NCBI RefSeq assembly: GCF_963678635.1
Contig: NW_026970878.1
Span: 1 to 64,000 of the forward strand
Direction: 5' to 3'
DNA length: 64,000 bases
From: Symsagittifera roscoffensis
Lineage: Eukaryota > Xenacoelomorpha > Acoela > Convolutidae
Both the position numbers and the translations under genes were made by a program. Of the stretch, positions 46,744 through 58,189 are shown one piece after another (position 1 is the stretch's first letter; every line of letters begins with the position of its first letter). Below the pieces are notes generated by a model. The model saw nothing but the letters and a program-made list of their open reading frames with translations. It had not been told where the DNA came from and made no database searches.

Positions 46744-48323
46744 ATAATTTATACATATTCTTAACTAATAAATTTAAAATAAAACACTAACCATTCTTTA
46801 TCCATGTTTTATCTAGATTTTTAGTCTTCATCCCACGATCATCTGCAAAATACACAAAAGAAAAATAAAAAATAGAAAACTTCTTCAAATTATTCAAAAC
46901 TCTATTAATATTTTACACTAGAAAATTAAATAAGTTCATACCAATGTAGTAAATTAATTTATAAATTATTTCCCTAAAAGCAGTAATTCTAATAATGATG
47001 AAAATTTGTAACTTAATTTTTCCCCAAAACTAGCAGTAAAATTGAAATTCTATGTAGTAAATTGATAAAACGCAAATGCAGTACTAACCTTTTGATATTT
47101 CCATTCACTCGCACAAGAATTCTATCCAAACTCGCACAGCTCGCCCACGAAGAATTGTTTAAATAATGAATTTCAGTTTCAAGCTTTCACACTCAACAAC
47201 TCTAACACACGATAACAAATTTCAAACTTTCCTTTAACCCGGTTGGAAAGGAATTATATACTAAACAAAACTAACCAATGCAGCTTACTAAACACCACAA
47301 CACATAGAATAAAAGCATGACTAAGAAAAAGAAACCAACGGTACCCAAACCGGATTAACCCAGTTTAAAACTGAATAATTTATTCTTTTGAAGACTATTA
47401 TAAAGTCTAAGAAAGAAATAATAAAACAGAAAAAAGTCGAAAGACAAACCCATACCACAAACAATTTGATTTTTGAAAAAAGGACACAACCAACAAAACA
47501 TAAGAAAAACCACAACAAACCCAACATAAAACGTTATCACATAACAGGACCTCTCACAAACACCGCATGCAATCATACTCCCACTCCTGGCCTAACCCAC
47601 CAGAAGAGGACGTCCTGAGCATGCTCTATAGCCGGCCTAACCCACCGCGCTACATCCACGCTTTGTGACCACACTCCTATTTTTAATAAGAGGTACTCAA
47701 GGGTGAGTAACTCTTCAAAATAACCGAACTAAAACAAAAAGCTTTTGTGAAAACAACTAATCAAAATCATAATTAAAACACCAAACTAATAAAAATTTTA
47801 TAAAATGTAAATTATACCTTGCAGTATATAGATCAGCATACAACACCAAAGACGAACATCCAAAGACAAAATGACCCCAACACACTCGAAAAAGAATGGC
47901 CAACCACAATCAATATGCCGCCCACAATCACAACTCAAAGGATTTAGAGTACGACTTGACTTCGCAGAAAAGGACTTCATTGAACTAGAACAATGACCAC
48001 CTCGATGTTCAAGTATACGTACAGATCCGAGTAACCAGGCATCCCCTCCACGCACAATCTCCACGCCATTCCCAGACAAGGTCAAACACAAAGAAGTTCT
48101 CTACATGAAACGAAAAAACCTGTCATAGCCAACCATTCTGAAATCAGATTTGAGTTTGTTGCGAAAACCCAGTCGTTGTCATGAGAAGACACAACGATTG
48201 AACCTGGAACTTCTCTAAAGAGAACCCAGACGAAATATGATGTTCGCCAAATACCAACGTCCATCATCCATCCTTTGAATTGCAGAAAGACTATTCTAAA
48301 AAAATCTGTAAATCCCGGATGGG
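46744..48323 (+). other. 3' non-coding region of the LTR element
   Basis: About 1.6 kb between the last ORF and the 3' LTR. No ORF with a recognisable product. A small repeated GGCCTAACCCACC occurs at 47589 and 47635. No convincing polypurine tract: the bases before the LTR are AATCCCGGATGGG. Composition is less A-skewed toward the end than in the coding part. Confidence 0.5.
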
Positions 48324-48733
48324 TGGAACCTGATCTAAACTACATTTTCTGATTGGATAAATTAGATATTTTACCACTGTAAAGTATTTAATATAAACAA
48401 ATCATGATCCATCTAACTAACAACCCACTTATTTGTAAGTGCTGAAATTACTTGTAATTTCAGCACCAGAGAGATTTGAATTTAACTTAGAAATTAGTTG
48501 ACTCTCCAAGAAGACTTCAGCAGCCGCAATAAACCAGTATACCCTAGATCTATTGAGCCTAGCAGAGACTAGTTAAACACCCTGAGACAAGATAGTATAA
48601 GAGTAAGATTAGGATCGGTATTAGACTAAGAAGTTGCACGAATCTATCCGGCCGAAAATAAGATAGCGTGACGAGCAGACGGTGTACCCTATCCGAAATT
48701 ACTCTATGAGTTAACCACCTCGGTTATAACTCA
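48324..48733 (+). repeat. 3' LTR
   Basis: 410 bp, TGGAACC...ATAACTCA, followed by the TTAT duplication and then ACCTGAATTTCTGCAATGCG, which resumes the host repeat seen at 17783. Confidence 0.95.
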
Positions 48734-48737
48734 TTAT

Positions 48738-49200
48738 ACCTGAATTTCTGCAATGCGTTCTTTAAACGTTTTGCAGAACATAGTCGTAGAAACGAAAGTT
48801 TCTATTTCATTAAAAACTGCCGAGAAACACAACCATCAGCGTTAACTAATTTTTAATATTTAACGAGCGGCCAAAAAACTAGTAATTCGTTATCGACAAA
48901 AATTGAGCCAAAAACTATAAGAAATCAATATGAGAAATTGTTGTTCTAAAACTTTTCCAATCGAATAAATTTTATAACTTAGTATTTTAACACCACAAAC
49001 GACTAGAACTATTTTCAAACATATAATAATTTTTGCCCTTGAAATAACTCATAACAATTTAATTGAACTTGAGCCGAAACCATACAGTTCGAAAAAAGCT
49101 AGAAGCTCTAATCGTTAAAAGAATTATACAAAGTCAGATATAATATAAATTTCATTTACATGAGTAAATCAACAAATCTTGCGATTACAAAAAAAGCTGT
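48738..49200. repeat. Right flank of LTR element
   Basis: The first 50 bp match 17783-17830. 48921-49199 recurs at 60949-61228 next to the deleted LTR copy. AT-rich, no gene. Confidence 0.7.
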
Positions 49201-49970
49201 CCCAAGAAACAAAATTCGCACTTTTGATTGTTCACGGTCAGGCCGTAACTTCATTCTTATTTCAGAATTTTTTTAAGGTCCCGGAAAACTACCTTGTAGT
49301 CGTCGGCTAAAGTTCCGTCATCTAAAAACCAGTTGTTATTTTTTGACTCTGGCTGTTTGACTGGTGTCTAAATTGTTACCGCGAAAAGGGGTGGGGCTTC
49401 AGGATCGCCTTGCTCAGCTCCATTTTCTGATATTATAATAGAGTTTCCGTAAAAACAGCAACAAAGTTTTTCTGCTATTCGTTTAGTGCCTCAACCGCTC
49501 TGTAGGTTTCCGAATTTTTTTTGTCGCTGGTAGAGGCCTGGTTTCCAGCGCATTGTGAGGCAATACGTCGTAGTGTGTTGCTAATGGCAAGTGGTCTTAA
49601 CTCTTCGTCTATCTTTATTATTGAGGGTGCCAAGCTTTGCGCCGAAATGTTAAGGCTTTAAGGGTTCTGGTATTTTGCCATCTCCATTGAGGCTTATCAG
49701 CTTTGTAAGTAATCTCGGAAAATTGAGTCCTGCACTGCTATTCGACTTAAAATTTGAAAATTTTTTTCATCCGGGCTTGCTCCTGATCCGTTCGGAAAAG
49801 ACATAATCGCTTTGTATAAATTAAGTTCGGCTAAAGAAAATATCTACTTTTGTTCACTCAGGGTGCTTAGACAACAATTTCTGATAGTTATCAGTTAGAA
49901 AAGGAGCAATTTCGTCATCTGAAGCAGCAAGCCTTATCCCCCCATTATGTTTCCTTCATCGAGATTACTA
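49200..49970 (-). pseudogene. Degenerate RT with LDDGTLADDYK-like motif (copy 2)
   Basis: Copy of 20300-21060: the minus strand has the AQQGDPEAP-like box near 49390-49420 and DDGTLADDYKVV near 49280-49330. Broken by stops. Followed at 49975 by a satellite monomer, as at 21085. Confidence 0.6.
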
Positions 49971-49974
49971 CTTA

Positions 49975-50570
49975 TTATGTTTATTTGTTGGTCGTGGTAG
50001 CTCAGAGGCGGGCGTGAAACTTGAGGATGAGGTTTTGGAAATGGAACGGCATTTCAAGTGGAACGGGAAAAACATTAGCCCCTTTGGAACATCCTCTACA
50101 TTGTAGAGGATGTCATTCATTTTGTCCGATAGACTTTCCGCCAAGGAAAAACGCAGTGTTTTGGTACTTTCTTGAGTACTCGGATTTTTGTGATGGTATC
50201 AACATAAATATCTTGCACTAAATCATTACCTGTTACTGCTTGATTAACAAATTTTATATCAACGCATGAAAAACTTTGAAACCATTGATCAATATCAGGC
50301 AAAAATGCTTTCATTACCATACACAATAGTCGTTGCATAAGTACAGTAACCGTGTAACATCAATAAAACGTAAAAAAAGGTCAGTTTTTTTTAAAAACCT
50401 TTTTTGCTTCAATGGGTTGTATAAAATGGGATGAAATTGTTATATCAAATAAATAAATCATCAAATTAAAAAAGAAACTGAATTTTTGAAAACCATGTTT
50501 GTACACCGTTTTAAGTTATTAGCGTTTTAAAATCCAAAACATTGTTAAAAACGAACTTGAAATTGCAAAT
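49975..50570. repeat. Single copy of the 595-bp satellite
   Basis: One complete monomer (hairpin at 50094-50118), then the spacer repeat. The left neighbour is the LNDG-type RT remnant, exactly as at 21085. Confidence 0.85.
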
Positions 50571-50929
50571 AACTTAATGAGAACGTAAAACACGTCAAGT
50601 ATTTCTATTGAAGTTAATTTGATAAACAGTAAATTTCAAATGTTGTCGCAACTATGTGCATCGTCAGTATTTTTCAATTAACTGATCTAGATGACGTTAA
50701 TGGATCAATTTACAAACGTTAATTAAAAAGTGTCACAAAAATTTTTGTTCTAAGCCATTTTATTAAAAAGCCAGCCTATCACATTTCCCCTGTAAAATTA
50801 TTCAGTTGATTTAAGTACTTCTAACTAAATTTGGGACTAATTCTGGTTCTTGATTTGTTTTGACTCTAGTGATAACTGTTCAGTTTGATTTTTTGACTTA
50901 TCTATGATTTCCCAACTAACATCCGCGCC

Positions 50930-51670
50930 AATTCCTTCCCTTGTTGATGGTTGAGACCCACCGGTGAGTCTCCTTTCATACTTTCCTCAATTCTAGCGAT
51001 TAAATGCTGAACAGTTTGTCAAACATTGTGGAAGTACATCCAGTACATGACAATTTATAAACCGCTCTTGACTGTAGGCGATGGTAAACTTGACTGAAAG
51101 CGAACTTCAGCGATGGTAAACTTGATTGAAAGTTTCTTGCGACGAAAGCTACTTGAACGTCAGTTAAACTTCGTAACCAAACCTTTTTTGAACCATCAGC
51201 ATGGGCTTCTCATAATTTGATGATTGAGTTGGAGAACTCTTCTCACTGTTTGTCCAGTGGCTTGCCCTAGCACTCAATGGTTTTGCGCAGGGCGTCTGCT
51301 GCCACATTAGTGGACTAATTTTCAGGGTACTGATTTGTCAGCCATTGCGCGTTGTTAGTTCCCATAGCTTAATCAACTAGATGTATGTACTCCTGAACAC
51401 TCTTTGTACAGAGCCCTGGATAACACTACGCTTGTACTGAGTTGAGGCGCGACCTCTATAGTTCAAAATAATGCCAGTTTTTGTTGGTTTTTGATCCCAA
51501 TGAGAGGTTATCCTCATATCAAACGACACATTTTTTTTTCAAACAGAGGAGCGGCAAAGTTCCGTCCAGATTAAATTCCTCTAGATTGAACTCTAGATTG
51601 AGTTGAAGAGGATTGGCGGCATCAAGTACACGAGTTGCATGGGACAGACAAAGAAGTTTAAGTCGTTCTA
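50930..51670 (-). pseudogene. Penelope-like thumb fragment (duplicated at 53640-54390)
   Basis: Same order as 13131-13870, without the YVDD part. The thumb segment lies at 51355-51600 on the minus strand and is repeated at 54065-54320. Not functional. Confidence 0.55.
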
Positions 51671-52028
51671 TTACGGATCACAAAAAAATATACATATATC
51701 GTAATTATTCTAAGTTTTGTGATTGGTAGAAAATTGTTCTATGCTTTTTACAAGACTACATGAAAAGTATATAGAAACGAAGCGGAGAAGATCTACAATT
51801 TTGCTCAGTTAACATTAGCGATACTAAAGAGGAAAATGGGGAAACCCGGGACAATAAAAAAAGAACGTTGAACCTCACGAAACCAGTTACAATTTTTGAA
51901 CCATAACAAAATCTAACCTTTAATGCTTCATAAACCAAAAATAACTTCTGTAAGCTACTGTGACTGCTTTCAGGTGTATGATATAAAAACAATTGAAACA
52001 TTGAAACTCGAAATTGCTCACAAGCAAC

Positions 52029-52361
52029 TTAGCTGTTGCACGTACACTCACAATTATACCCACGTCCTACTACACAACCCTGTTCGGTAGCGTCTTTTCC
52101 GCAAATGCATCTAAGCTGTTTGCAATATTTAAAGATGCATCGAAACCCTATCGCGATACTGGGGTTTTGGTTTAAAAATTTCAAGCTTAGATTTTTGCAC
52201 GGGATGAAGTTCAAGCATTGGGAGCCAAATCTATCATGAAACGCGTTGAGAAGAATGGGCTTCTCATCATTTGATGATTCAGTTGGAGAACTCCTCTCAC
52301 TGTCTGTCCAGTGGCATGCTCTAACACTCAAGGGTTTTACGCAGGGCGTCTGCTGCCACAT
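52029..52361 (-). CDS. Cys-rich 110-codon frame of the repeat module
   Basis: The best-preserved version of the module's minus-strand frame, with an identical copy at 54749-55081. Residues 80-109 hold eight cysteines (CIFKYCKQLRCICG, then EQGCVVGRGYNCECTC). Related but broken copies exist at 1800-1990, 14262-14489, 19500-19700 and 23700-23880. It lies downstream (minus strand) of Penelope-like thumb sequence. I recognise no domain and do not claim it is expressed; the conserved Cys pattern across copies is the only support. Confidence 0.3.
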   Translation of the reverse strand: MWQQTPCVKPLSVRACHWTDSERSSPTESSNDEKPILLNAFHDRFGSQCLNFIPCKNLSLKFLNQNPSIAIGFRCIFKYCKQLRCICGKDATEQGCVVGRGYNCECTCNS

Positions 52362-52433
52362 TAGTGGACTAATTTTCAGGGTACTGATTTGTCAGCCATT
52401 GCGCGTTATTAGTTTCCATAGCTTAATCAACTA

Positions 52434-53030
52434 GCGGAGAAGATCTACAATTTTGCTCAGTTAACATTAGCGATACTAAAGAGGAAAATGGGGAAACCCG
52501 GGAAAATAAAAAAAACAATGAGCCTCACAAAACTAGTTGGCAATTTTTGAACCATAACAAAATCTAGCCTTTAATGTTTTATAAACAAAAGATAACTTCT
52601 GTAAGCTATCTGAGCGCATTTATTGTTACCATACCGGCAACAATATTTATTGTTACCATACCCATTGACAGCATTTATTGTTACCATACCGGAAGTTCAA
52701 TGTTTCCAAGCGTTTTAATTGATTGCTTATTTCTCCCACGAAGTGGTTTATCTTGTTTCTCGGAAACTTTTTATATTTTTTCTCTACGGTTTTTCGATGA
52801 TGCCCTTAAGCTTGCATCTTTGAGCTTGGGGCAAACCTTAGAGCAAATTTAAATTTTTACTATTTAAAAGCCAATTTTGAGGACAAATTTAGAAATTTAT
52901 TATGATTTTCACTAAGAGCCACCAGCAGCAAATGTTCCGAACTAACTCTCTCTGAAACGTTTACCCGTTCATTCTTTCACTTGAAATTTTTTTCACTGTT
53001 AATAATAGGTTCTCTTTTACAACTGAACAC
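52434..53030. repeat. Repeat stretch right of the Cys-rich module
   Basis: 52434-52600 repeats 51780-51950. 52615-52700 has three copies of CATTTATTGTTACCATACC. 52690-53030 matches 25880-26230. Duplicated at 55154-55748. No gene. Confidence 0.6.
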
Positions 53031-56000
53031 GCAAAAATGCTTTCATTACCATACACAATAGTCGTTGCATAAGTACAGTAACCGTGTAACATCAATAAAA
53101 CGTAAAAAAAAGGTCAGTTTTTTTTAAAAACTTTTTTGCTTCAATGGGTTGTATAAAATGGGATGAAATTGTTATATCAAATAAATAAATCATCAAATTA
53201 AAAAAGAAACTGAATTATTTGTACACCGTTTTAAGTTATTAGCGTTTTAAAATCCAAAACATTGTTAAAAACGAACTTGAAATTGCAAATAACTTAATGA
53301 GAACGTAAAACACGTCAAGTATTTCTATTGAAGTTAATTTGATAAACATTAAATTTCAAATGTTGTCGCAACTATGTGCATCGTCAGTATTTTTCAATTA
53401 ACTGAACTAGATGACGTTAATGGATCAATTTACAAACGTTAATTAAAAAGTGTCACAAAAATTTTTGTTCTAAGCCATTTTATTAAAAAGCCAGCCTATC
53501 ACATTTCCCCTGTAAAATTATTCAGTTGATTTAAGTACTTCTAACTAAATTTGGGACTAATTCTGGTTCTTGATTTGTTTTGACTCTAGTGATAACTGTT
53601 CAGTTTGATTTTTTGACTTATCTATGATTTCCCAACTAACATCCGCGCCAATTCCTTCCCTTGTTGATGGTTGAGACCCACCGGTGAGTCTCCTTTCATA
53701 CTTTCCTCAATTCTAGCGATTAAATGCTGAACAGTTTGTCAAACATTGTGGAAGTACATCCAGTACATGACAATTTATAAACCGCTCTTGACTGTAGGCG
53801 ATGGTAAACTTGACTGAAAGCGAACTTCAGCGATGGTAAACTTGATTGAAAGTTTCTTGCGACGAAAGCTACTTGAACGTCAGTTAAACTTCGTAACCAA
53901 ACCTTTTTTGAACCATCAGCATGGGCTTCTCATAATTTGATGATTTAGTTGGAGAACTCTTCTCACTGTTTGTCCAGTGGCTTGCCCTAGCACTCAATGG
54001 TTTTGCGCAGGGCGTCTGCTGCCACATTAGTGGACTAATTTTCAGGGTACTGATTTGTCAGCCATTGCGCGTTGTTAGTTCCCATAGCTTAATCAACTAG
54101 ATGTATGTACTCCTGAACACTCTTTGTACAGAGCCCTGGATAACACTACGCTTGTACTGAGTTGAGGCGCGACCTCTATAGTTCAAAATAATGCCAGTTT
54201 TTGTTGGTTTTTGATCCCAATGAGAGGTTATCCTCATATCAAACGACACATTTTTTTTTCAAACAGAGGAGCGGCAAAGTTCCGTCCAGATTAAATTCCT
54301 CTAGATTGAACTCTAGATTGAGTTGAAGAGGATTGGCGGCATCAAGTACACGAGTTGCATGGGACAGACAAAGAAGTTTAAGTCGTTCTATTACGGATCA
54401 CAAAAAAATATACATATATCGTAATTATTCTAAGTTTTGTGATTGGTAGAAAATTGTTCTATGCTTTTTACAAGACTACATGAAAAGTATATAGAAACGA
54501 AGCGGAGAAGATCTACAATTTTGCTCAGTTAACATTAGCGATACTAAAGAGGAAAATGGGGAAACCCGGGACAATAAAAAAAGAACGTTGAACCTCACGA
54601 AACCAGTTACAATTTTTGAACCATAACAAAATCTAACCTTTAATGCTTCATAAACCAAAAATAACTTCTGTAAGCTACTGTGACTGCTTTCAGGTGTATG
54701 ATATAAAAACAATTGAAACATTGAAACTCGAAATTGCTCACAAGCAACTTAGCTGTTGCACGTACACTCACAATTATACCCACGTCCTACTACACAACCC
54801 TGTTCGGTAGCGTCTTTTCCGCAAATGCATCTAAGCTGTTTGCAATATTTAAAGATGCATCGAAACCCTATCGCGATACTGGGGTTTTGGTTTAAAAATT
54901 TCAAGCTTAGATTTTTGCACGGGATGAAGTTCAAGCATTGGGAGCCAAATCTATCATGAAACGCGTTGAGAAGAATGGGCTTCTCATCATTTGATGATTC
55001 AGTTGGAGAACTCCTCTCACTGTCTGTCCAGTGGCATGCTCTAACACTCAAGGGTTTTACGCAGGGCGTCTGCTGCCACATTAGTGGACTAATTTTCAGG
55101 GTACTGATTTGTCAGCCATTGCGCGTTATTAGTTTCCATAGCTTAATCAACTAGCGGAGAAGATCTACAATTTTGCTCAGTTAACATTAGCGATACTAAA
55201 GAGGAAAATGGGGAAACCCGGGAAAATAAAAAAAACAATGAGCCTCACAAAACTAGTTGGCAATTTTTGAACCATAACAAAATCTAGCCTTTAATGTTTT
55301 ATAAACAAAAGATAACTTCTGTAAGCTATCTGAGCGCATTTATTGTTACCATACCGGCAACAATATTTATTGTTACCATACCCATTGACAGCATTTATTG
55401 TTACCATACCGGAAGTTCAATGTTTCCAAGCGTTTTAATTGATTGCTTATTTCTCCCACGAAGTGGTTTATCTTGTTTCTCGGAAACTTTTTATATTTTT
55501 TCTCTACGGTTTTTCGATGATGCCCTTAAGCTTGCATCTTTGAGCTTGGGGCAAAACTTAGAGCAAATTTAAATTTTTACTATTTAAAAGCCAATTTTGA
55601 GGACAAATTTAGAAATTTATTATGATTTTCACTAAGAGCCACCAGCAGCAAATGTTCCGAACTAACTCTCTCTGAAACGTTTACCCGTTCATTCTTTCAC
55701 TTGAAATTTTTTTCACTGTTAATAATAGGTTCTCTTTTACAACTGAACAATTTCTGGATGAAGCTGAAATAACACATTTGATCAAGCAGAAGAAGTTTTT
55801 GTTTTGAAACTATGGCTTTAGTGTCAGCTCTCTGCTTCTAAGTTCGTCGAGTGTGTTCATGTTCAGTCTTCGCTTTTTCTTCCTAACATGCAGCGCTTCT
55901 AACGTTATTGGTGACCTGGTAGATCTTCTTCCAACTTAACCAATATATGTTACCAATTTCGTCATCTCTCGCATTCAACCCTTTTGATTCAAATGTTATT

Positions 56001-56039
56001 TTCCTGCTGCTATATGGGCACCTCATTATATAACTTCCA

Positions 56040-56265
56040 AACTATACACTGTTTTTGATGTTGCCCAACGAGAGCATCCAATTTGTGGTGCTCCTCAAAG
56101 CTAGTGACAAAATATCTGACCGTTTGGCCAACAAACGTGGATTTGCATCCACTACAACCTAATTTGTATACATTTTTGTGTTTTAGTTTACTCGAAAAAG
56201 TGAATTTTAACGGCAGACTTATTCAAATTTCCTCATCGTGAGCGTGATTTGCGCGGCAGTGTTAT
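56040..56265 (-). pseudogene. GIY-YIG-like nuclease remnant
   Basis: The minus strand reads CSGCKSTFVGQTVR, then SFEEHHKLDALVGQH. This fits the C-x-x-C...[FY]-V/I-G-x-T-x-R...EH pattern of the GIY-YIG domain found at the C-terminus of Penelope-like elements. A stop precedes it. The same region at 26500-26590 has lost the core. It lies next to LINE-like copy L3 rather than next to a Penelope RT, so the element is scrambled or the association is accidental. Confidence 0.5.
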
Positions 56266-56299
56266 CCCGCTTTTTTGTGCAATTTTCTCAGTGTGGTTA

Positions 56300-57534
56300 C
56301 CTTGATATTGAAAAATCAGGTTGCATTTCAGTAATGTAGAACTATCAATTGTTTTTTACCGTAGACAAGTTACAGTCAAATTTCCGTAACTTAACGGGCA
56401 AAAAATTACTTTTTTTTTTGAAAAAATCAGATGAAAATTTAAGTTTTGTTCAGACGCTGCTGAAAAATTACTATCGTGTACAATTTCCTAAAATCATTGA
56501 TTTATTCTGCAATAAGCTTTTGGTAGCCTCAATGCATTTGTATAAGTTTTCCTTTTGTTAGTAAGATATTGGTATAAATATGTAACACATTTCAATTCAC
56601 TTTTTCTCTCAATTAAAGAAAAATGATTACCTTTTCCGTAGTGCTGCTAAAGATTTGAAATTTGAGCTAAAAAGTGCGTTTCAAAGCCCTTTTCATCTGC
56701 TTTTTTATGGACGGTCTTGAAGTTGCATCGATTTTTATCATCAGTTGGGATGCATAATCTAAATAACGTAAAAATAAACTTTGAAAGGCAAAACATTTTT
56801 AAGTATAAATTTCAAAAATAACTAAAACGATGCTTTCATGGTTTTAGCTGTGAAGCGAGCGAAAGCAACAAACAACTTGTTTACAGGAATTTTTTTTAAA
56901 CGAACAGAAGTAATTACCAACAACACTGTTCAGCTAATTACAAATAACATCGTTCAGGCATGTTATCAATAGCAGTTGATATGGAAACTCATCTGTGTTC
57001 ACATTATGTCTTTGAGGTTGTAATTTTGATTTTAGCTGTTCCACTTCGATCTTGTTTAAAACCAGCAGGTCAAACAGCTGAAACAGTAGTGATACCGGCA
57101 GCAACTTGCAATTAAAAAGACGATTGTGATAACTAGAAACGTAACTTTCCCGTTTTGTAAGTTATGATTGAAAACCCTCAAGTCGTTTTAGCTCTGGTTT
57201 GTTAGGATAACAACCGGTCCATAAATACTGGTTGAGCATTTAGAGTATACATTTTTGGTTTTTTATTATTTGGTAAAGATTTTCTTCTGCGTTTATCTTT
57301 GGAAACTTTTTGAAAATCTGTCGGCTATATGCCGTGACCGCCATAGATTATGACAATACTTCAACCCAGGTTCAAGAAAGGAATCAAAAATGAAAGATAT
57401 GTCAGATGCGGCAAAAACTAAAATTGGTTGGCGTTCCTTTTTCTGACTATAATTAGTTAACCGAATTAGTTGAGTTTTGTCCAAATTCGTATCTTTTTGT
57501 TTTAGTTGCTCAATGAATAGAAATCGAATTTTAG
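56300..57534 (-). pseudogene. LINE-like RT, copy L3, truncated at its 5' side
   Basis: Matches 26720-27920 (L2). It contains the LEPGLKYCHN and RSRHIADRFSKSFQR part (57293-57484 on the minus strand) but ends abruptly at CAATGAATAGAAATCG, where unique host sequence starts. The palm boxes are therefore missing. Confidence 0.7.
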
Positions 57535-57566
57535 AAAATTCTTTCGGAGTTTTAGCTTGTTCTTAC

Positions 57567-57687
57567 TTGAAGAATGGTTTGCCCTTGTGCTCAGCGTAAA
57601 ATGCACCGGCCTGGTCCTTGGTGAGATGACACATCTGAATCTGCGTGACCTTGAACCCGTCCCGACTCATAGCCTGCAAGATGTCAC
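57567..57687 (-). CDS. NDK-domain exon, NME7-like
   Basis: A 121-bp exon on the minus strand, preceded by TTTTTGCGCAG and followed by GTAAGA. It encodes DILQAMSRDGFKVTQIQM, then CHLTKDQAGAFYAEHKGKPFF, the helix-strand region of a nucleoside diphosphate kinase domain up to HxGKPFF. It joins in phase (1/2 then 2/1) to the exon at 58141-58181. The catalytic His would lie in a later exon, which I cannot find in the window; the intron runs left into repeat L3. Sequence resemblance is best to the first NDK domain of NME7, a ciliary/centrosomal protein, but NME5 or another NDK is possible. Confidence 0.8.
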
Positions 57688-58140
57688 CTGCGCAAAAATC
57701 ACGGGCATTTAGATTGGAACACATCAAAGGTCGAATTATTTTAAGAGTCAGGAAACTTTTTTGTTAATAAGACATAGCAAACAGACGGTGGGAAAAGTGT
57801 TTTAAATGAACTCAAAATTACTTGCTTAAAATTACAAAAAACTTACCCAACAAGAGGAAACTAGATCTATGATTTTTTCAGGTGGGATACAAACCAATTT
57901 GAAACTAGAAGTCAATCGCATTTTCCCGCGATTTGCACTTAGTTACTGGAGAACTTAATTAGCTTCTTTTCATTTGAAAGAGAATTTTCGAACATAAAAA
58001 ATTAAAAATCAATCCACCGACATAAAATTCTGAGCATGAACTATTTATAAGACTTTGTACCGGAAAACAACCATGAAAAATTGAGTGAATTGAACTTCGT
58101 TCATTAGCACTTAAATAAAAGAAACGATAACTCTAATTAC

Positions 58141-58181
58141 CTTTGAATCTCGTGGCATCGGGTTTGATTATTGCTAAGGTC
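58141..58181 (-). CDS. NDK-domain exon encoding the TLAIIKPDA box
   Basis: A 41-bp exon on the minus strand between TTGTTTCAG and GTAATT. It reads TLAIIKPDATRFK, the diagnostic start of an NDK domain (TLAlIKPDA). The split Gly codon at its end is completed by the first two bases of the exon at 57687. The intron between them is 453 bp. Upstream exons (a DM10 domain would be expected in NME7) are not visible up to 59810. Confidence 0.82.
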
Positions 58182-58189
58182 CTGAAACA

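Larger units (their letters stand above)
29791..48737 (+). mobile_element. Giant Ty3/gypsy LTR retroelement with envelope, 18.9 kb
   Basis: It is bounded by 410-bp LTRs with TG...CA ends and a TTAT target duplication (29791-29794 and 48734-48737). The empty site is visible at 17779-17782. Order: LTR, primer site, leader, two orphan ORFs, gag, protease, RT, RNase H, integrase, spacer, two-TM ORF, Pro/Ser-rich frame, env, 559-codon orphan ORF, 1.6-kb 3' region, LTR. The domain order and RT/RNase H/IN type are Ty3/gypsy (Metaviridae). The presence of env makes it retrovirus-like, as in errantiviruses. Typical gypsy elements are 5-9 kb, so this is about double. The plus strand of the interior is very rich in A and poor in G compared with the flanks. 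This copy is defective: stops at 34835, 36629, 36722, 43260 and 44001, plus frame changes near 38290, 38425, 39900, 41175 and 42770. Confidence 0.95.
50299..55748. repeat. Recent 2.7-kb tandem duplication
   Basis: 50299-53030 and 53031-55748 are head-to-tail copies. The offset is 2732, dropping to 2720 after a small deletion at 53217 in copy 2. Only scattered differences are seen (for example TTGAG/TTTAG at 51226/53943, and CAAACC/CAAAAC at 52832/55552). Copy 1 stops at AACTGAACA-C and jumps back to GCAAAAATGC; copy 2 continues into AATTTCTGG, giving the original right flank. Confidence 0.95.

Noticed and set aside
47321-48267. Minus-strand ORFs of 61-97 codons in the 3' region
   Set aside because: No domain, no conservation evidence and composition typical of antisense to A-rich sequence.
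48323-48324. Polypurine tract before the 3' LTR
   Set aside because: The upstream bases include C runs and only a short GGATGGG, not a convincing tract.
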